Assembly: GCF_042648805.1 (NCBI RefSeq)
Contig: NZ_JBHRXZ010000001.1
Span: 1 to 64,000, forward strand
Source: Azomonas tarimensis
GTDB taxonomy: Bacteria; Pseudomonadota; Gammaproteobacteria; Pseudomonadales; Pseudomonadaceae
Length of the DNA stretch: 64,000 nucleotides
Direction: 5' to 3'
In this document: positions 37,676 to 47,055 of the stretch, piece by piece
Position numbering within the stretch: the stretch's first letter is position 1
How the letters are laid out: each line of letters opens with the position of its first letter
The notes under the pieces: generated by a model
The model's input: only the letters and a program-made list of their open reading frames with translations
The model's database searches: none
What the model was told of the DNA's origin: nothing
Translations under genes and position numbers: made by a program

Positions 37676-38341
37676 ATGAACACGCTCGAAGAAACGCCAT
37701 CGCTGTACAGCGCGACAAACAAACGCGCTGGTCGCATCCGGCAGAAGAACGAGGAGATCATTCTTTCCGCCGCGGCAGAAGAATTTGCCCGCTACGGCTA
37801 CAAGGGCACCAGCATGAACGCCATCGCCCAGCGCGCGAATTTGCCAAAGGCGAATCTGCATTATTACTTCAACAGCAAGCTCGGTCTGTATGTCGAGGTG
37901 ATGCGAAACATCCTCGAACTCTGGGACAGCGCATTCGATGACCTGACCGCCGAGGACGACCCGGCCGAGGCACTGGCCAACTACATCCGCATCAAGATGG
38001 AGTTCTCGCGCAAGGAGCCGCAGGCCTCGAAGATCTTCGCCATGGAGGTCATCAGCGGCTGCGAGTGTCTATCGCAGCACTTCAACCAGGACTATCGCGA
38101 TTGGTTCCATGGCCGTGCTGCCGTGTTCGAGGCGTGGGCAGCGGCAGGCAAGATGGACCCGGTGGATCCGACCCATCTGATCTTCCTGATCTGGAGCAGC
38201 ACCCAGCATTACGCCGACTTTTCCGACCAGATCCGTCGGGTCACTGGCAGGAAACGCGTCACCCGCGAAGATTTTGCCCTGGCGACCGAGACCCTGATCC
38301 ACGTGATCCTCAAAGGCTGTGGCCTGACCCCACCCTCCTGA
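37676..38341 (+). CDS. TetR-family regulator, RutR-like
   Basis: A 221-residue repressor-type protein. The helix-turn-helix is EEIILSAAAEEFARYGYKG followed by TSMNAIAQRANLPKANLHYY, the arrangement of RutR/YcdC regulators, and the C-terminal domain (ASKIFAMEVISG onward) also resembles RutR_C. RutR senses uracil and thymine and controls pyrimidine and purine use in E. coli. Here it follows the purine permease by 86 bases and may control it. An effector can only be guessed. Confidence 0.82.
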   Translation: MNTLEETPSLYSATNKRAGRIRQKNEEIILSAAAEEFARYGYKGTSMNAIAQRANLPKANLHYYFNSKLGLYVEVMRNILELWDSAFDDLTAEDDPAEALANYIRIKMEFSRKEPQASKIFAMEVISGCECLSQHFNQDYRDWFHGRAAVFEAWAAAGKMDPVDPTHLIFLIWSSTQHYADFSDQIRRVTGRKRVTREDFALATETLIHVILKGCGLTPPS

Positions 38342-38380
38342 GGTCTGGGCCCTGCCACCGCCATATCCTGGAACAGACCG

Positions 38381-39328
38381 ATGTCCCGCCGCCTGCGTAT
38401 CCACTCGCCCGCCATCCACTACTTCGATATGGTGCGTCGCTGTCAGTCGATCCGCGAGGCGGCGCGACGCCTGAACGTCGCCTCGTCCGCAGTGAATCGG
38501 CAGATCCTCAAGCTGGAAGACGAGGTAGGCTCGCCGTTGTTCGAGCGACTGCCGGGCGGGTTGCGGCTGACCGCGGCCGGAGAAATCTTCACCCGCCACG
38601 TGATCGTGGTGCTTCAGGACAACGCCCGGGTGGCCTCCGAGCTGGACGCCCTGCACGGATTGCGCACCGGCCATGTGGAAATCGCCACTGTTTCCGGAGT
38701 CACTACCGACCTGTTGCCCTGCGTGCTGCAGCGCATGCGCGAACGCTACCCGCGGGTCACCGTGGGCATCGTCTCGCTTGGCTCGCAGGCGATTCCCGAG
38801 GCGGTGACCGCCGGCGAAGCCGACATCGGCCTGGCGTTCGCCCTGCGCCGCATCGCCGATCTGCAGCAGCTGGGTGTCGGGCATTTCCGGCTCGGCGCCA
38901 TCGTCGCGCCGGGGCACCCGCTGGCCGATCGGCGCGACGTCAGCTTTGCCACCTGCGCCGAGCATCAGCTGATTCTGGCCAAGAGCGATCTGTCGATCCA
39001 CCACCTGCTGGCGCCGGTCATCGCACGCATCGCTCCGCGCCACAAGCCGTCCCTCGAGACAGGCTCGGTGGAGCTGGCCGCGCAGATGGTCAAGCGCGGG
39101 GCCGGCGTCGCTTTCCAGACCCGCATCGGCATCGAAACCGAGCTGGACAATGGCAGCCTGATCCACCTGCCCCTGACCGATGGCGGCGGAATCTTCAGCG
39201 ACCTCGGCGTCTATGTGCGCAGCGCCCGCTACCTGCCGGTGGCCGTCGATGCCTTCGTCCGCGCGCTGTGCGAGGAGATCGCCGCTCGCGAGGCGCAGGA
39301 GAAGGATCTCCAACCGGACAGGAGCTGA
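38381..39328 (+). CDS. LysR-family transcriptional regulator
   Basis: A 315-residue LTTR. The N-terminal winged helix-turn-helix is YFDMVRRCQSIREAARRL to LTAAGEIFTRHV, followed by a periplasmic-binding-like effector domain (about 95-300). It lies 39 bases after the TetR gene, with the same orientation, and no obvious catabolic gene diverges from it. The target may be the permease/TetR unit or lie elsewhere. It ends 13 bases before a convergent methyltransferase. Confidence 0.9.
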   Translation: MSRRLRIHSPAIHYFDMVRRCQSIREAARRLNVASSAVNRQILKLEDEVGSPLFERLPGGLRLTAAGEIFTRHVIVVLQDNARVASELDALHGLRTGHVEIATVSGVTTDLLPCVLQRMRERYPRVTVGIVSLGSQAIPEAVTAGEADIGLAFALRRIADLQQLGVGHFRLGAIVAPGHPLADRRDVSFATCAEHQLILAKSDLSIHHLLAPVIARIAPRHKPSLETGSVELAAQMVKRGAGVAFQTRIGIETELDNGSLIHLPLTDGGGIFSDLGVYVRSARYLPVAVDAFVRALCEEIAAREAQEKDLQPDRS

Positions 39329-39341
39329 ACGCCGGCGTTAC

Positions 39342-40286
39342 TCAGGCATTCTCGCGGGCGAACACCATCGCCTTGAGGCCGCTGTCCGGGTCGATATCGG
39401 GAAACTCAACGGGATTTTCCAGACGCTGACGAAACACCAGTCCCGGTGCCTCGGCCGCCATGGCCTCGATGAGAAAGTCAGGTCCCACCTCCGGGTCGTT
39501 GACGCAGCTCAGTACCAGCCCCTGCCTGCCGAGCAGCTCCGGCAGGCGGCGCAGCACCCGCGGATAGTCCTTGCCGAGGACGAAACTGCCCTTCTGGAAC
39601 GAGGGCGGGTCGATGATGACCAGATCATAGGGCCCGAGCTTTTTGACCTTGCCCCAGGACTTGAACAGCTCATGGCCGAGAAAGCTCACGCGATCCACGG
39701 CATGTCCGTTCAGTCGGTGGTTTTCGCGGCCGCGACTCAGCGCCGCCCGCGCCATGTCCAAATTGACCACATGCTTCGCATCGCCGGCGATGGCCGCCAC
39801 GGAAAAGCCGCAGGTGTAGGCAAAGAGGTTCAGCACCCGCTTGCCCTGGGCCTGCGCCTGGACCCAACGCCGGCCATGACGCATGTCCAGAAACAGGCCG
39901 CTGTTCTGCCTGACACCGAGATCGAGACGATAGCGCAGACCGTTTTCGGTGATGGTCCATTGCTCGACCGGCTCCCCCAACAGGTACTCCGTATGGCTGT
40001 CGGCAAGGTAGCGGTGCTGCAGCAGGATGCCCTGCCCCCCGCCTGCCGCCCAGCCGGGCAGGCCCCCGAGCGTCAGCAGCATCGACCGCAGCTCATCGAG
40101 CCACTCGGCCGGAGGCTCGCGAAACAGCTGCACCAGCAACAGACCCTCCAGCCAGTCGATGGTGACCTGCTCGAGTCCCGGCCAGCAGCGACCACGTCCG
40201 TGCAGCAGGCGACGTGCTTCGGCGGGAAGTGCGCGCAACCGGTTCTCGAGGTGTTGGCGAAGCGTAACGAGTGAGTCGGGAGTCAT
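39342..40286 (-). CDS. Class I SAM-dependent methyltransferase (RlmI/RlmK-like)
   Basis: A 314-residue enzyme with VLNLFAYTCGFSVAAIAG (SAM-binding motif I), the acceptor block NSGLFLDMRHGRRWV and the catalytic motif VIIDPPSFQKGSF (DPPxF). These are the marks of the Methyltrans_SAM family that includes the rRNA cytosine methyltransferase RlmI. The N-terminal PUA domain of RlmI is not obvious, so the substrate RNA is uncertain. Confidence 0.85.
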   Translation of the reverse strand: MTPDSLVTLRQHLENRLRALPAEARRLLHGRGRCWPGLEQVTIDWLEGLLLVQLFREPPAEWLDELRSMLLTLGGLPGWAAGGGQGILLQHRYLADSHTEYLLGEPVEQWTITENGLRYRLDLGVRQNSGLFLDMRHGRRWVQAQAQGKRVLNLFAYTCGFSVAAIAGDAKHVVNLDMARAALSRGRENHRLNGHAVDRVSFLGHELFKSWGKVKKLGPYDLVIIDPPSFQKGSFVLGKDYPRVLRRLPELLGRQGLVLSCVNDPEVGPDFLIEAMAAEAPGLVFRQRLENPVEFPDIDPDSGLKAMVFARENA

Positions 40287-40413
40287 GGCAGGCGTCAGAA
40301 GGCGTGGCCGCGCAGTGTAAGAGCCCGGCCCTCGCGAGAAAACCCGCAGGCTTTGTCAGTAGCGTCCGGTAGGCGTACCCTCGGCCACTCGCCCATGTCC
40401 CCAGGACCGCCCT

Positions 40414-40713
40414 TTGATACCCATAGTCCCCGTCGAGGAGTCAACGTCGCTCAGTTGCGACAGCTGCCCCGCGGCCTGCTGCCGGCTGGAGGTGATGCTC
40501 ATCACCGACACCGGCGTTCCGATGCGCTTCGTCGACGTCGACCAGTGGGGCGCCATGACCATGGCGAGGCTCGACGACGGCTGGTGCGCGGCACTCGATC
40601 GCGACAGCCTGCGCTGCAGCATCTATGAGAACCGCCCACTGATCTGTCGCGAATTCGAGCTCGGCGCAGACGACTGCCTCGCCGAACGCCGCGCGCACGG
40701 CGCAGGGGTTTGA
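40414..40713 (+). CDS. YkgJ-family cysteine cluster protein
   Basis: A 99-residue protein with SCDSCPAACCRLEVML near the N-terminus, CSIYENRPLICREFELG and a final Cys in ADDCLAE. This is the CxxCxxxCC plus CxxY..RP..CR pattern of putative Zn/Fe-chelating YkgJ proteins. It is a second, distinct member besides ycgN at 8.6 kb. Function unknown. Confidence 0.82.
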   Translation: MIPIVPVEESTSLSCDSCPAACCRLEVMLITDTGVPMRFVDVDQWGAMTMARLDDGWCAALDRDSLRCSIYENRPLICREFELGADDCLAERRAHGAGV

Positions 40714-40774
40714 CGCTGACCATGCAGCCGCAAGCGGCGCGATGGTGGCCTTCCATTGCCCTGTCGAAACCACC

Positions 40775-41311
40775 ATGCTGATCAAGGCCGACCGATCCCT
40801 GCTCCTGCTTGTCGATCTGCAGGAGCGTCTGGCTCCCGCGATTGCCGACTTCGAAGCCGTGCTGCGGCACAACTTGTGGTTGGCGGAACTGGCCCGGCGC
40901 CTGAACATCCCTCTGGCGGCGACCGAGCAATACCCTACCGGTCTGGGTCCGACGGTTTCCGCGCTGGCAGAAAAGCTTCCGCCAGGGAACACCCTGGAAA
41001 AGATCCACTTTTCAGCTGTGGCAGACGGGTGCCTGGCCGCCCTGCCCGACCGACCGCAGATCGTCCTTACCGGCACCGAGGCTCATGTCTGCGTCCTGCA
41101 GACGGCACTGGAACTGTTATCCAGCGGCAAGGAGGTCTTTGTGGTGGCCGAGGCAGTCGGCTCCCGAGCCCCCCGCGATCGCCAGCTCGCCCTGGAGCGA
41201 ATGCGCCAGGAGGGCTGTCGCATCGTGTCGCGGGAGATGGTCGCCTTCGAATGGCTCGGGCGTGCCGGTACCGAGCAGTTCCGCCAGATTCACCGGGAAT
41301 TCCTGCGCTGA
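40775..41311 (+). CDS. Isochorismatase-family cysteine hydrolase
   Basis: A 178-residue hydrolase with the catalytic triad of the family: D14 in LLVDLQERLAP, K76 in LEKIHFSA and C106 in TEAHVCVLQT, preceded by the non-proline cis-peptide region IVLTG. Members hydrolyse amides such as nicotinamide, ureidoacrylate or N-carbamoyl compounds; the substrate here is unknown. The ATG at 40775 was chosen because MLIKADRSLLLLVDLQ fits the family; 11 upstream in-frame codons are possible. Confidence 0.87.
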   Translation: MLIKADRSLLLLVDLQERLAPAIADFEAVLRHNLWLAELARRLNIPLAATEQYPTGLGPTVSALAEKLPPGNTLEKIHFSAVADGCLAALPDRPQIVLTGTEAHVCVLQTALELLSSGKEVFVVAEAVGSRAPRDRQLALERMRQEGCRIVSREMVAFEWLGRAGTEQFRQIHREFLR

Positions 41312-41323
41312 CCGGCACCGCGA

Positions 41324-43006
41324 TCAGATGCGGAACTGTCGCACCAGGCCTCCCAGACGGTCGCCAAGCGCAGCGAGGTTTCGTGCGGTATCAGCGCCGT
41401 GCTGGGTGTCCGCCGCCACGCTTTCCACCGACTCGGCGATCTGATGAACGCTACGATTGATCTCCTCGGCCACAGCGGTCTGCTCTTCCGCGGCGCTGGC
41501 AATCTGCGCGCTCATCCCATTGATGGTGCCGATCAGCCTGGCGATGGCGTCGAGCGACGACCCGGCCTCGTTGGCCTGCTCGCTGCTGGCGTCACCCGCC
41601 TCGCTGGAACGGCCCATGGCAACCACCGCCTGTTGAGCGCCCTGCTGCAGACGGTCGATCATGCCCTGGATTTCCTGGGTGCTTTGCTGGGTCCGGCTGG
41701 CCAGCGCCCGCACCTCATCGGCAACCACCGCAAAGCCGCGTCCGGCCTCGCCCGCACGGGCCGCCTCGATGGCCGCGTTGAGCGCCAACAGGTTGGTCTG
41801 TTCGGCAATCGAGCGAATCACATCAAGCACGCTGACGATGGCATGGACATCCTGCTGCAGACTGTCCAGTGACTTGCCACTGGCGCGGATATCGTCGACC
41901 AGTGCATGAATCTGGCGGATGCTGCCATCGACCACGGCCTTGGCCTTCTGACCTTCCCGGTCGGTCTCTTGCGCGGCCTGGGCCGCACCCTGGGCGCTGT
42001 GGGCGACCTCCTGGGCAGCAGCCGACATCTCGTTGATCGCCGTGGCGACCTGGTCGGTTTCCAGGCGCTGCGCCTGCATGGCCCGCTCGGAACGCTGGGA
42101 CTGCGCCGCCACTTCACTGACCATGCTTGTCAGCTGGCCGGTCATGTCCGTGATCTGGCTCACCATGCCGTGGATCTTGTCGACGAAGCGATTGAACGAG
42201 CGCGCCAGCTCGCCCAGCTCATTTTCACCCTGCTCCGGCAGGCGATGGGTCAGATCGCCCTCTCCAGCCGCGATGTCGTCGAGCTTGGCCTTGATCACCT
42301 GAATCGGGCGGGTTACCGAGTTGCTGATCAGCACACCGGCAAGGCCCAGGGCGATCAGCAACACCGCGGCGATTCCCAGGATGCTGGCAAGAATGGTATT
42401 GACCCGCGCCTCGAGGTCCTGCCGTACAGCCTCGATGGCCAGTTCGACCCCGTCGAGGTTGACGGCGGTGCCCAGGGCCATGTCCCACTTGGGCAGGTAG
42501 AAGCTGTAGGCGAGCTTGGGCACCCTTACGTTTTCGTTACCCGGCAGGGGCGATGAGTACTCGACGAGGTAGGTGCCGTTCTTGGCCACGGCGACCAGTT
42601 CCCGGTTGACGAAGACGCCGTTGGGATCGCGCCGCTCGCTGAGGTTGGCGCCGATGTCCACCGGACTGTCGCCGCGGAACAGCCGCACCACGTTGGAGTC
42701 ATAGGCGAAAAAATAGCCGTCGGTGCCGAATTTGATTTTCGACAGGATGGCGATCGCCTGGGCGCGGCTGGCCGTGTCGCCCGAATAGGCGGGCTCGTAA
42801 AGATGACTGACGCTGCCGACGCCAATGCGGATGTAATCTTCGAGACGATCACGGCTTTCCTTGAGCAGGCGTTCCCGGGTCAGCTTGACCTCGTGCTCGG
42901 CCATGTCGCGGAGAATCTTCGCCGCCGCGCCACTGAGCACCAGAGCGAAGAGGATGACCGGCACGACGGCCAGCAAAAGTACTTTTATCTTCAACGTCAT
43001 ACGCAT
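41324..43006 (-). CDS. Methyl-accepting chemotaxis protein with Cache-type sensor
   Basis: A 560-residue chemoreceptor. Helix 1 (about 7-29) is followed by a periplasmic sensor with GTDGYFFAYDSNVVRL and GANLSERRDPNGVFVNREL, typical of single Cache (sCache_2) domains that often bind small organic acids. Helix 2 (about 200-225), a HAMP domain, and a long cytoplasmic coiled coil follow, with the receptor hairpin IAEQTNLLALNAAIEAARAG (about 405-424). No pentapeptide CheR tether is present at the C-terminus. It is probably monocistronic. Confidence 0.93.
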   Translation of the reverse strand: MRMTLKIKVLLLAVVPVILFALVLSGAAAKILRDMAEHEVKLTRERLLKESRDRLEDYIRIGVGSVSHLYEPAYSGDTASRAQAIAILSKIKFGTDGYFFAYDSNVVRLFRGDSPVDIGANLSERRDPNGVFVNRELVAVAKNGTYLVEYSSPLPGNENVRVPKLAYSFYLPKWDMALGTAVNLDGVELAIEAVRQDLEARVNTILASILGIAAVLLIALGLAGVLISNSVTRPIQVIKAKLDDIAAGEGDLTHRLPEQGENELGELARSFNRFVDKIHGMVSQITDMTGQLTSMVSEVAAQSQRSERAMQAQRLETDQVATAINEMSAAAQEVAHSAQGAAQAAQETDREGQKAKAVVDGSIRQIHALVDDIRASGKSLDSLQQDVHAIVSVLDVIRSIAEQTNLLALNAAIEAARAGEAGRGFAVVADEVRALASRTQQSTQEIQGMIDRLQQGAQQAVVAMGRSSEAGDASSEQANEAGSSLDAIARLIGTINGMSAQIASAAEEQTAVAEEINRSVHQIAESVESVAADTQHGADTARNLAALGDRLGGLVRQFRI

Positions 43007-43057
43007 AGCGGCAGTTCTCGGGCGGGAGTAGTGATTGCTCCCACAAGATCGGCCGCA

Positions 43058-43135
43058 ACAGGCAGAACTGGAATTTTTCGTTCAGGTCATGGATGAGCGG
43101 GGCCAGCCGCACCGCTCGACCGCTGTTCTGCCTGT
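43058..43135. repeat. Widely spaced perfect inverted repeat
   Basis: ACAGGCAGAAC (43058-43068) and GTTCTGCCTGT (43125-43135) are perfect 11-base inverted arms separated by 56 bases, between the chemoreceptor start and the DUF1652 stop. The adjacent GGGAGTAGTGATTGCTCCC resembles half of a pseudomonad REP sequence. This may be a degenerate REP cluster or a regulatory hairpin. Confidence 0.45.
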
Positions 43136-43172
43136 CCGCGGAGATGGCCGTGGCATCCCCGCGACCCCATGA

Positions 43173-43490
43173 CTAGCCGAACCGCCGCTGAGGCGGATCC
43201 TGGCGCGTAGCCGGGGTAAAGGGGTGCGTGTCCACACCGTCGGAAAACAGCACGCCGTCAAGCTGACCGCTGCGAACCAGGATCAGCAACTCGCGTCGGG
43301 TGTCGAAGATCGTTTTCAACAGATCCCGGCGCGAATTCATCGAAGGCAGCGGCTTCTCCAGATAACGGCCGTTGGCGCGATCCAGCACCACGACCAACCG
43401 CAGGCCCTCTTCATCGTCCAGGCATTTGCTCTCAAGCGGTAGAAAAGAATGCTCCAGGATGAACCTGGCTTCTTGTTTTTGTAAGGTCAT
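43173..43490 (-). CDS. DUF1652 family protein
   Basis: A 105-residue protein starting MTLQKQEARFILEHSFLPL, the typical opening of the Pseudomonas-specific DUF1652 family. The middle VVVLDRANGRYLEK and the end LILVRSGQLDGVLF are also family-like. Function unknown. The frame is open two codons further up to 43496. Confidence 0.82.
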   Translation of the reverse strand: MTLQKQEARFILEHSFLPLESKCLDDEEGLRLVVVLDRANGRYLEKPLPSMNSRRDLLKTIFDTRRELLILVRSGQLDGVLFSDGVDTHPFTPATRQDPPQRRFG

Positions 43491-43709
43491 GACCATGCCT
43501 CATGTGGATGCTGCGTTACTGACAGGAATGACCGTTTTTTATATAGGGTAATTCTTGGCTGAGAATGGACGCGCCATCGGTTCTGAAGTTCCCTGCGGCG
43601 AGAACAATCTCCACCAGAGCGCCCTCCAATGCGCGTTTGTCTGTCGCAGATCAACGAAACCTTTGTAATGTCGCGGCCTTCACGAAGAAAACAGACTGAG
43701 CGGACAGCC

Positions 43710-44333
43710 ATGAACGAGACGCCATCCCAGCCGTTTCCTCCTGCCCCCTGGCACCTGCAGGGCTCGGCCTGTGCATCGCTATGGCAGGTCGCGGCCGCCA
43801 GCCTGCCGCAAGCCGGCCCGGCGCCGCTGCGACTCGCGGGTCGCCTGCTGGTCCTGACCGTCTGGGCCCGCTACACGGAAGGCACCCTCGCCTATGACGA
43901 ACTGGCCCTTGCGGTACTGCAACGGGCCCGTCCCGCGCCCTCGCTGACGGTCGGGCCGATCTGGGTCAGCGACAGCCACGCCGCCGCCGGGGGACGAGCG
44001 CTCTGGAGCATTCCGAAGGTCCTTGGCGAATTCACTACATGCACCAGTGATCGCCGCTTTACCGGGCAGTTGAGTCAGGCGGGAACGGCGATCGCGACGC
44101 TGGAATTCACCTCCCGTATGGCACTGCCCGGGCGGCTGCCCCTGGTTGGCCATGCCCTGCAGCGCGGAGCCGCCGGACACCTTTGCAGCGCCCGATGCAG
44201 CGCACGCGGGCGGCTGGTACTGGGCAACGCTGCCTGGGACTTTTCGGCCGAGGGGCCGCTGAGCTTTCTCCGGGGTCGGCGGCCGCTGGCGAGTCTGCGG
44301 CTGGAGTCGTTGCGGCTAGTCTTTGGTACCTGA
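43710..44333 (+). CDS. Acetoacetate decarboxylase-like protein
   Basis: A 207-residue protein. PPAPWHLQGSACASLW, YDELALAVLQRA and RALWSIPKVLGEF resemble the acetoacetate decarboxylase-like fold used for beta-keto acids and lactones. The catalytic Lys of true Adc could be in SIPKVLGEF, but decarboxylase activity cannot be asserted. It overlaps the convergent FAD oxidoreductase by 18 bases. The ATG at 43710 was preferred; earlier codons in frame have no similarity. Confidence 0.75.
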   Translation: MNETPSQPFPPAPWHLQGSACASLWQVAAASLPQAGPAPLRLAGRLLVLTVWARYTEGTLAYDELALAVLQRARPAPSLTVGPIWVSDSHAAAGGRALWSIPKVLGEFTTCTSDRRFTGQLSQAGTAIATLEFTSRMALPGRLPLVGHALQRGAAGHLCSARCSARGRLVLGNAAWDFSAEGPLSFLRGRRPLASLRLESLRLVFGT

Positions 44334-45788
44334 ACCGCGCAGGCGCCGCAACAGCGCACCCAGTCCGCCTGCCACTGGCGGAGGCAAGGCCAGGCTGGCG
44401 ACCCGCCCTTGCGCTGCCAGCACCGCTTCGGCGGCCAGGGCACCGGCGCGGGTAGCGCCTTCCATGCAGAACGGCAATCCGGTATCGACCCAGTCCCCGG
44501 CAAGCAACAACCCGGGCTCGATACGGGTCGCTGGCCGCATCGTTTCGCAACCCGGGCGCGCGCACGGGATCGACATCGGGATGCGATGCACCGAGGCAGC
44601 GACGCGGCGAGTGTGCTGCAGCGAAGCAAACTCGCCGATCTCGCGCTCCGTCGCCTCGACCAACTGCCCGTCACTCAGGTCCGCCACCCGATCGCTCCAG
44701 ATGATGTTGCTGGCGATCAGCGACCCCTCGCCGGGGCGGGTCTCGCGGATATTGGCGAGGTCATAGAAGTCGGTATTGAACCCTTCCGGCGACCAGGGTC
44801 GTGCCCAGAACCTGGCGTCGCCGAGGTGCTTATCGAACCACAGGTAACAGCTGACATAAGGGCTCGGCTCAAAGCGGCGGGCGACGGCCGCGAGCCCGTG
44901 CGTATCGGCAAGCAGAGCGGGAATCGCGGTCGGCGACACCGCCAGTACCACCGCCTGGGCCTCGACCCGGCCACCCGTGGCCAGCGAGACTCCGGCCACC
45001 CGCCCGCCGTCTCGCCACAACCCGGCCACTGCGCAGTCCAGCCGCACCTCGCCACCCAGGTTCTGGATACGCCGTATCGCCGGCCAGGCATAAAGGTCGC
45101 TCAGCCCCACCCTGGGAAAGCCGAACGCCATGTCGTCATGCCCAAGAGCCTGTGCGAACAGACGCATGAGCGAGGCCGCCGAGCACTGCTCGACAGGAAG
45201 GTTGAGCAGCGCAATGGCGGCGCTTCCCCAGAACCAGTCGATGAAGTCGCGGTGCACGCCGGCTTCGAGCAGGTATTGCAGGCCGGTCCGATCATCCAGC
45301 GCCATGATTTCGCGGTCGCTGGCAGCGAGCATGCCCCAGGCGAGCGGTATGTTAGATAGGAGGTGGCGCAGCGGCACCGCCCGCAGGATCGCCGGCAGGC
45401 TGCGCAGGTAATTGAAAGGCGCCGGGCCAGGCCCGAGCCTGAAGCGCAGCTGCTGGCCACGGTCCTGTAGCCGCAGCCACTCGTCGGTCTGCCAGTAGAC
45501 CAGATGCGCTGTCCCCAGGCGCTCCAGCAGGGCGCGCATGTTGGCGTACTGCCTGAGCATGACATGCGGGCCGATATCCACCGCGTCACCGGTGATCGGA
45601 TCAGCCCAGCTTCGTGCACGACCGCCCGGCACCTCACTGGCCTCCAGTACCTGTACGCGCAAGCCGGCCTCGGCCAGCAGCATGGCGCAACAGAGCCCGG
45701 CAATACCGGCACCGACGACGACCACGTCAGGCTTCGACAGCCATGCCTGGCTACGGCAGTTCGTTGGATCGGACGTGGTGCTGGGCAT
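44316..45788 (-). CDS. FAD-dependent amine oxidase/phytoene desaturase-like oxidoreductase
   Basis: A 490-residue flavoprotein. The FAD dinucleotide-binding motif VVVVGAGIAGLCCAM is at about 22-36 with the downstream VLEASEVPGGRARS. The C-terminal FAD block is LLLAGDWVDTGLPFCMEGA, as in HpnE (squalene-associated) and carotenoid desaturase relatives. This family works on isoprenoid lipids, but no squalene or carotenoid genes are near, so the substrate is open. It diverges from the SDR gene. Confidence 0.85.
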   Translation of the reverse strand: MPSTTSDPTNCRSQAWLSKPDVVVVGAGIAGLCCAMLLAEAGLRVQVLEASEVPGGRARSWADPITGDAVDIGPHVMLRQYANMRALLERLGTAHLVYWQTDEWLRLQDRGQQLRFRLGPGPAPFNYLRSLPAILRAVPLRHLLSNIPLAWGMLAASDREIMALDDRTGLQYLLEAGVHRDFIDWFWGSAAIALLNLPVEQCSAASLMRLFAQALGHDDMAFGFPRVGLSDLYAWPAIRRIQNLGGEVRLDCAVAGLWRDGGRVAGVSLATGGRVEAQAVVLAVSPTAIPALLADTHGLAAVARRFEPSPYVSCYLWFDKHLGDARFWARPWSPEGFNTDFYDLANIRETRPGEGSLIASNIIWSDRVADLSDGQLVEATEREIGEFASLQHTRRVAASVHRIPMSIPCARPGCETMRPATRIEPGLLLAGDWVDTGLPFCMEGATRAGALAAEAVLAAQGRVASLALPPPVAGGLGALLRRLRGSGTKD

Positions 45789-46026
45789 GGTGCACTCCTG
45801 GCAGTGGCGTCTTATCCGGCATCAGGCAGCCCCCGATGTTCCAGCCCGGTGATCGAAGTGCAGCGAGGCAAGCCGTCGTGGTGCCCTGGCCGCCCGCGCG
45901 AGCGCTTCGCCTGGCACCACTAACCGGACGGGCAGCCTTTCCGCCGGAACTCCAGGCTGCATCGCCGACCGAATCCTGTATGGCCAGCCCACGCCGTCTC
46001 CCCGCACAAACCGCAAGGAGTTCTTG

Positions 46027-47037
46027 ATGAACACCCATCGCTACAAGCCACTCAACGAACAGATCATCGTCATCACGGGGGCGACGTCAGGTATCGGGCT
46101 GGCTACCGCCATGCGGGCCGCCAAGGAAGGGGCCAGGCTGGTTCTGGCCGCACGTAACGAGGAAGAGCTCAAGGCAAAATGCGAGGAAATCGAGCAGTCC
46201 GGTGGCCAGGCGACCTATGTAGTGGCCGATGTGGGGGTAAACGAGCAGGTGCAGCGGATCGTCGACAAGGCGGTCGAGGTCTTTGGCGGGTTCGACACCT
46301 GGATCAACAACGCCGGTGTGGTGGTCTTCTCGGAACTGCAGAACCTACCGATCGAAGATCACCAACGGGTATTCCAGACCAACTACTGGGGCGTGGTCTA
46401 TGGCTCACAGGCCGCACAACAGCACCTCAAGACCCGTGAAGGCGGCGGCACGCTGATCAACATCGCCTCGATCAACGCGCGGATGCCCGTGCCGATTCTC
46501 GGCGCCTACTCCGCCAGCAAGGCCGCGGTCAAAGCCTATTCCGACGTGCTGCGCATGGAGTTGCTTCATGAAAAGGCACCGGTCGAGGTCACCGTGGTGA
46601 TGCCTTCCGGGATTTCTACGCCGATCTCTGATCATGGGCGCAGCTACCTGGAAGATCGCGGCAAGGTCATGCCGCCCCTGTATGACGCCAACCTGGTCGC
46701 CGAAGCCGTTCTGACCGCGGCCCGGAAAAAGGTCCGTCAGATCACCGTGGGCGAGACCGGCCAAGCCTCCATACTGGCCTGGAGCCTGTTTCCCTCGATC
46801 ATGGACCGGGTCATCGGCATGGCGTTGCCCAAGGTGCAGTCCAGCGGCAAGCCGAAACTGCCGAGCGATAATCTGTACACCGCAGGCGAAGACGGCCACG
46901 TCTACCTCGACGATGAACGCCACGGCCTGACCATCAGCCCGTACACCAAGGCGCGCCTGCATCCGGGCATTCCTCTGGCCATGGGCCTGGTGGCCGCCGG
47001 CGTTGTGGCGATGACGGTCATGACACGACGTAGGTAG
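46027..47037 (+). CDS. Short-chain dehydrogenase/reductase, long form
   Basis: A 336-residue SDR. The cofactor loop is TGATSGIG (17-24), followed by NNAG (about 94-97) and the catalytic S148, Y161 and K165 (YSASK). The extra ~90 C-terminal residues end in a membrane-like stretch (IPLAMGLVAAGVVAMTVM) plus an Arg tail, suggesting membrane attachment. AAGGAG lies 6 bases before the ATG. It diverges from the FAD oxidoreductase, and both may act on the same lipid-like substrate. Confidence 0.9.
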   Translation: MNTHRYKPLNEQIIVITGATSGIGLATAMRAAKEGARLVLAARNEEELKAKCEEIEQSGGQATYVVADVGVNEQVQRIVDKAVEVFGGFDTWINNAGVVVFSELQNLPIEDHQRVFQTNYWGVVYGSQAAQQHLKTREGGGTLINIASINARMPVPILGAYSASKAAVKAYSDVLRMELLHEKAPVEVTVVMPSGISTPISDHGRSYLEDRGKVMPPLYDANLVAEAVLTAARKKVRQITVGETGQASILAWSLFPSIMDRVIGMALPKVQSSGKPKLPSDNLYTAGEDGHVYLDDERHGLTISPYTKARLHPGIPLAMGLVAAGVVAMTVMTRRR

Positions 47038-47055
47038 ACGTCTCCGGAGCCTCGC

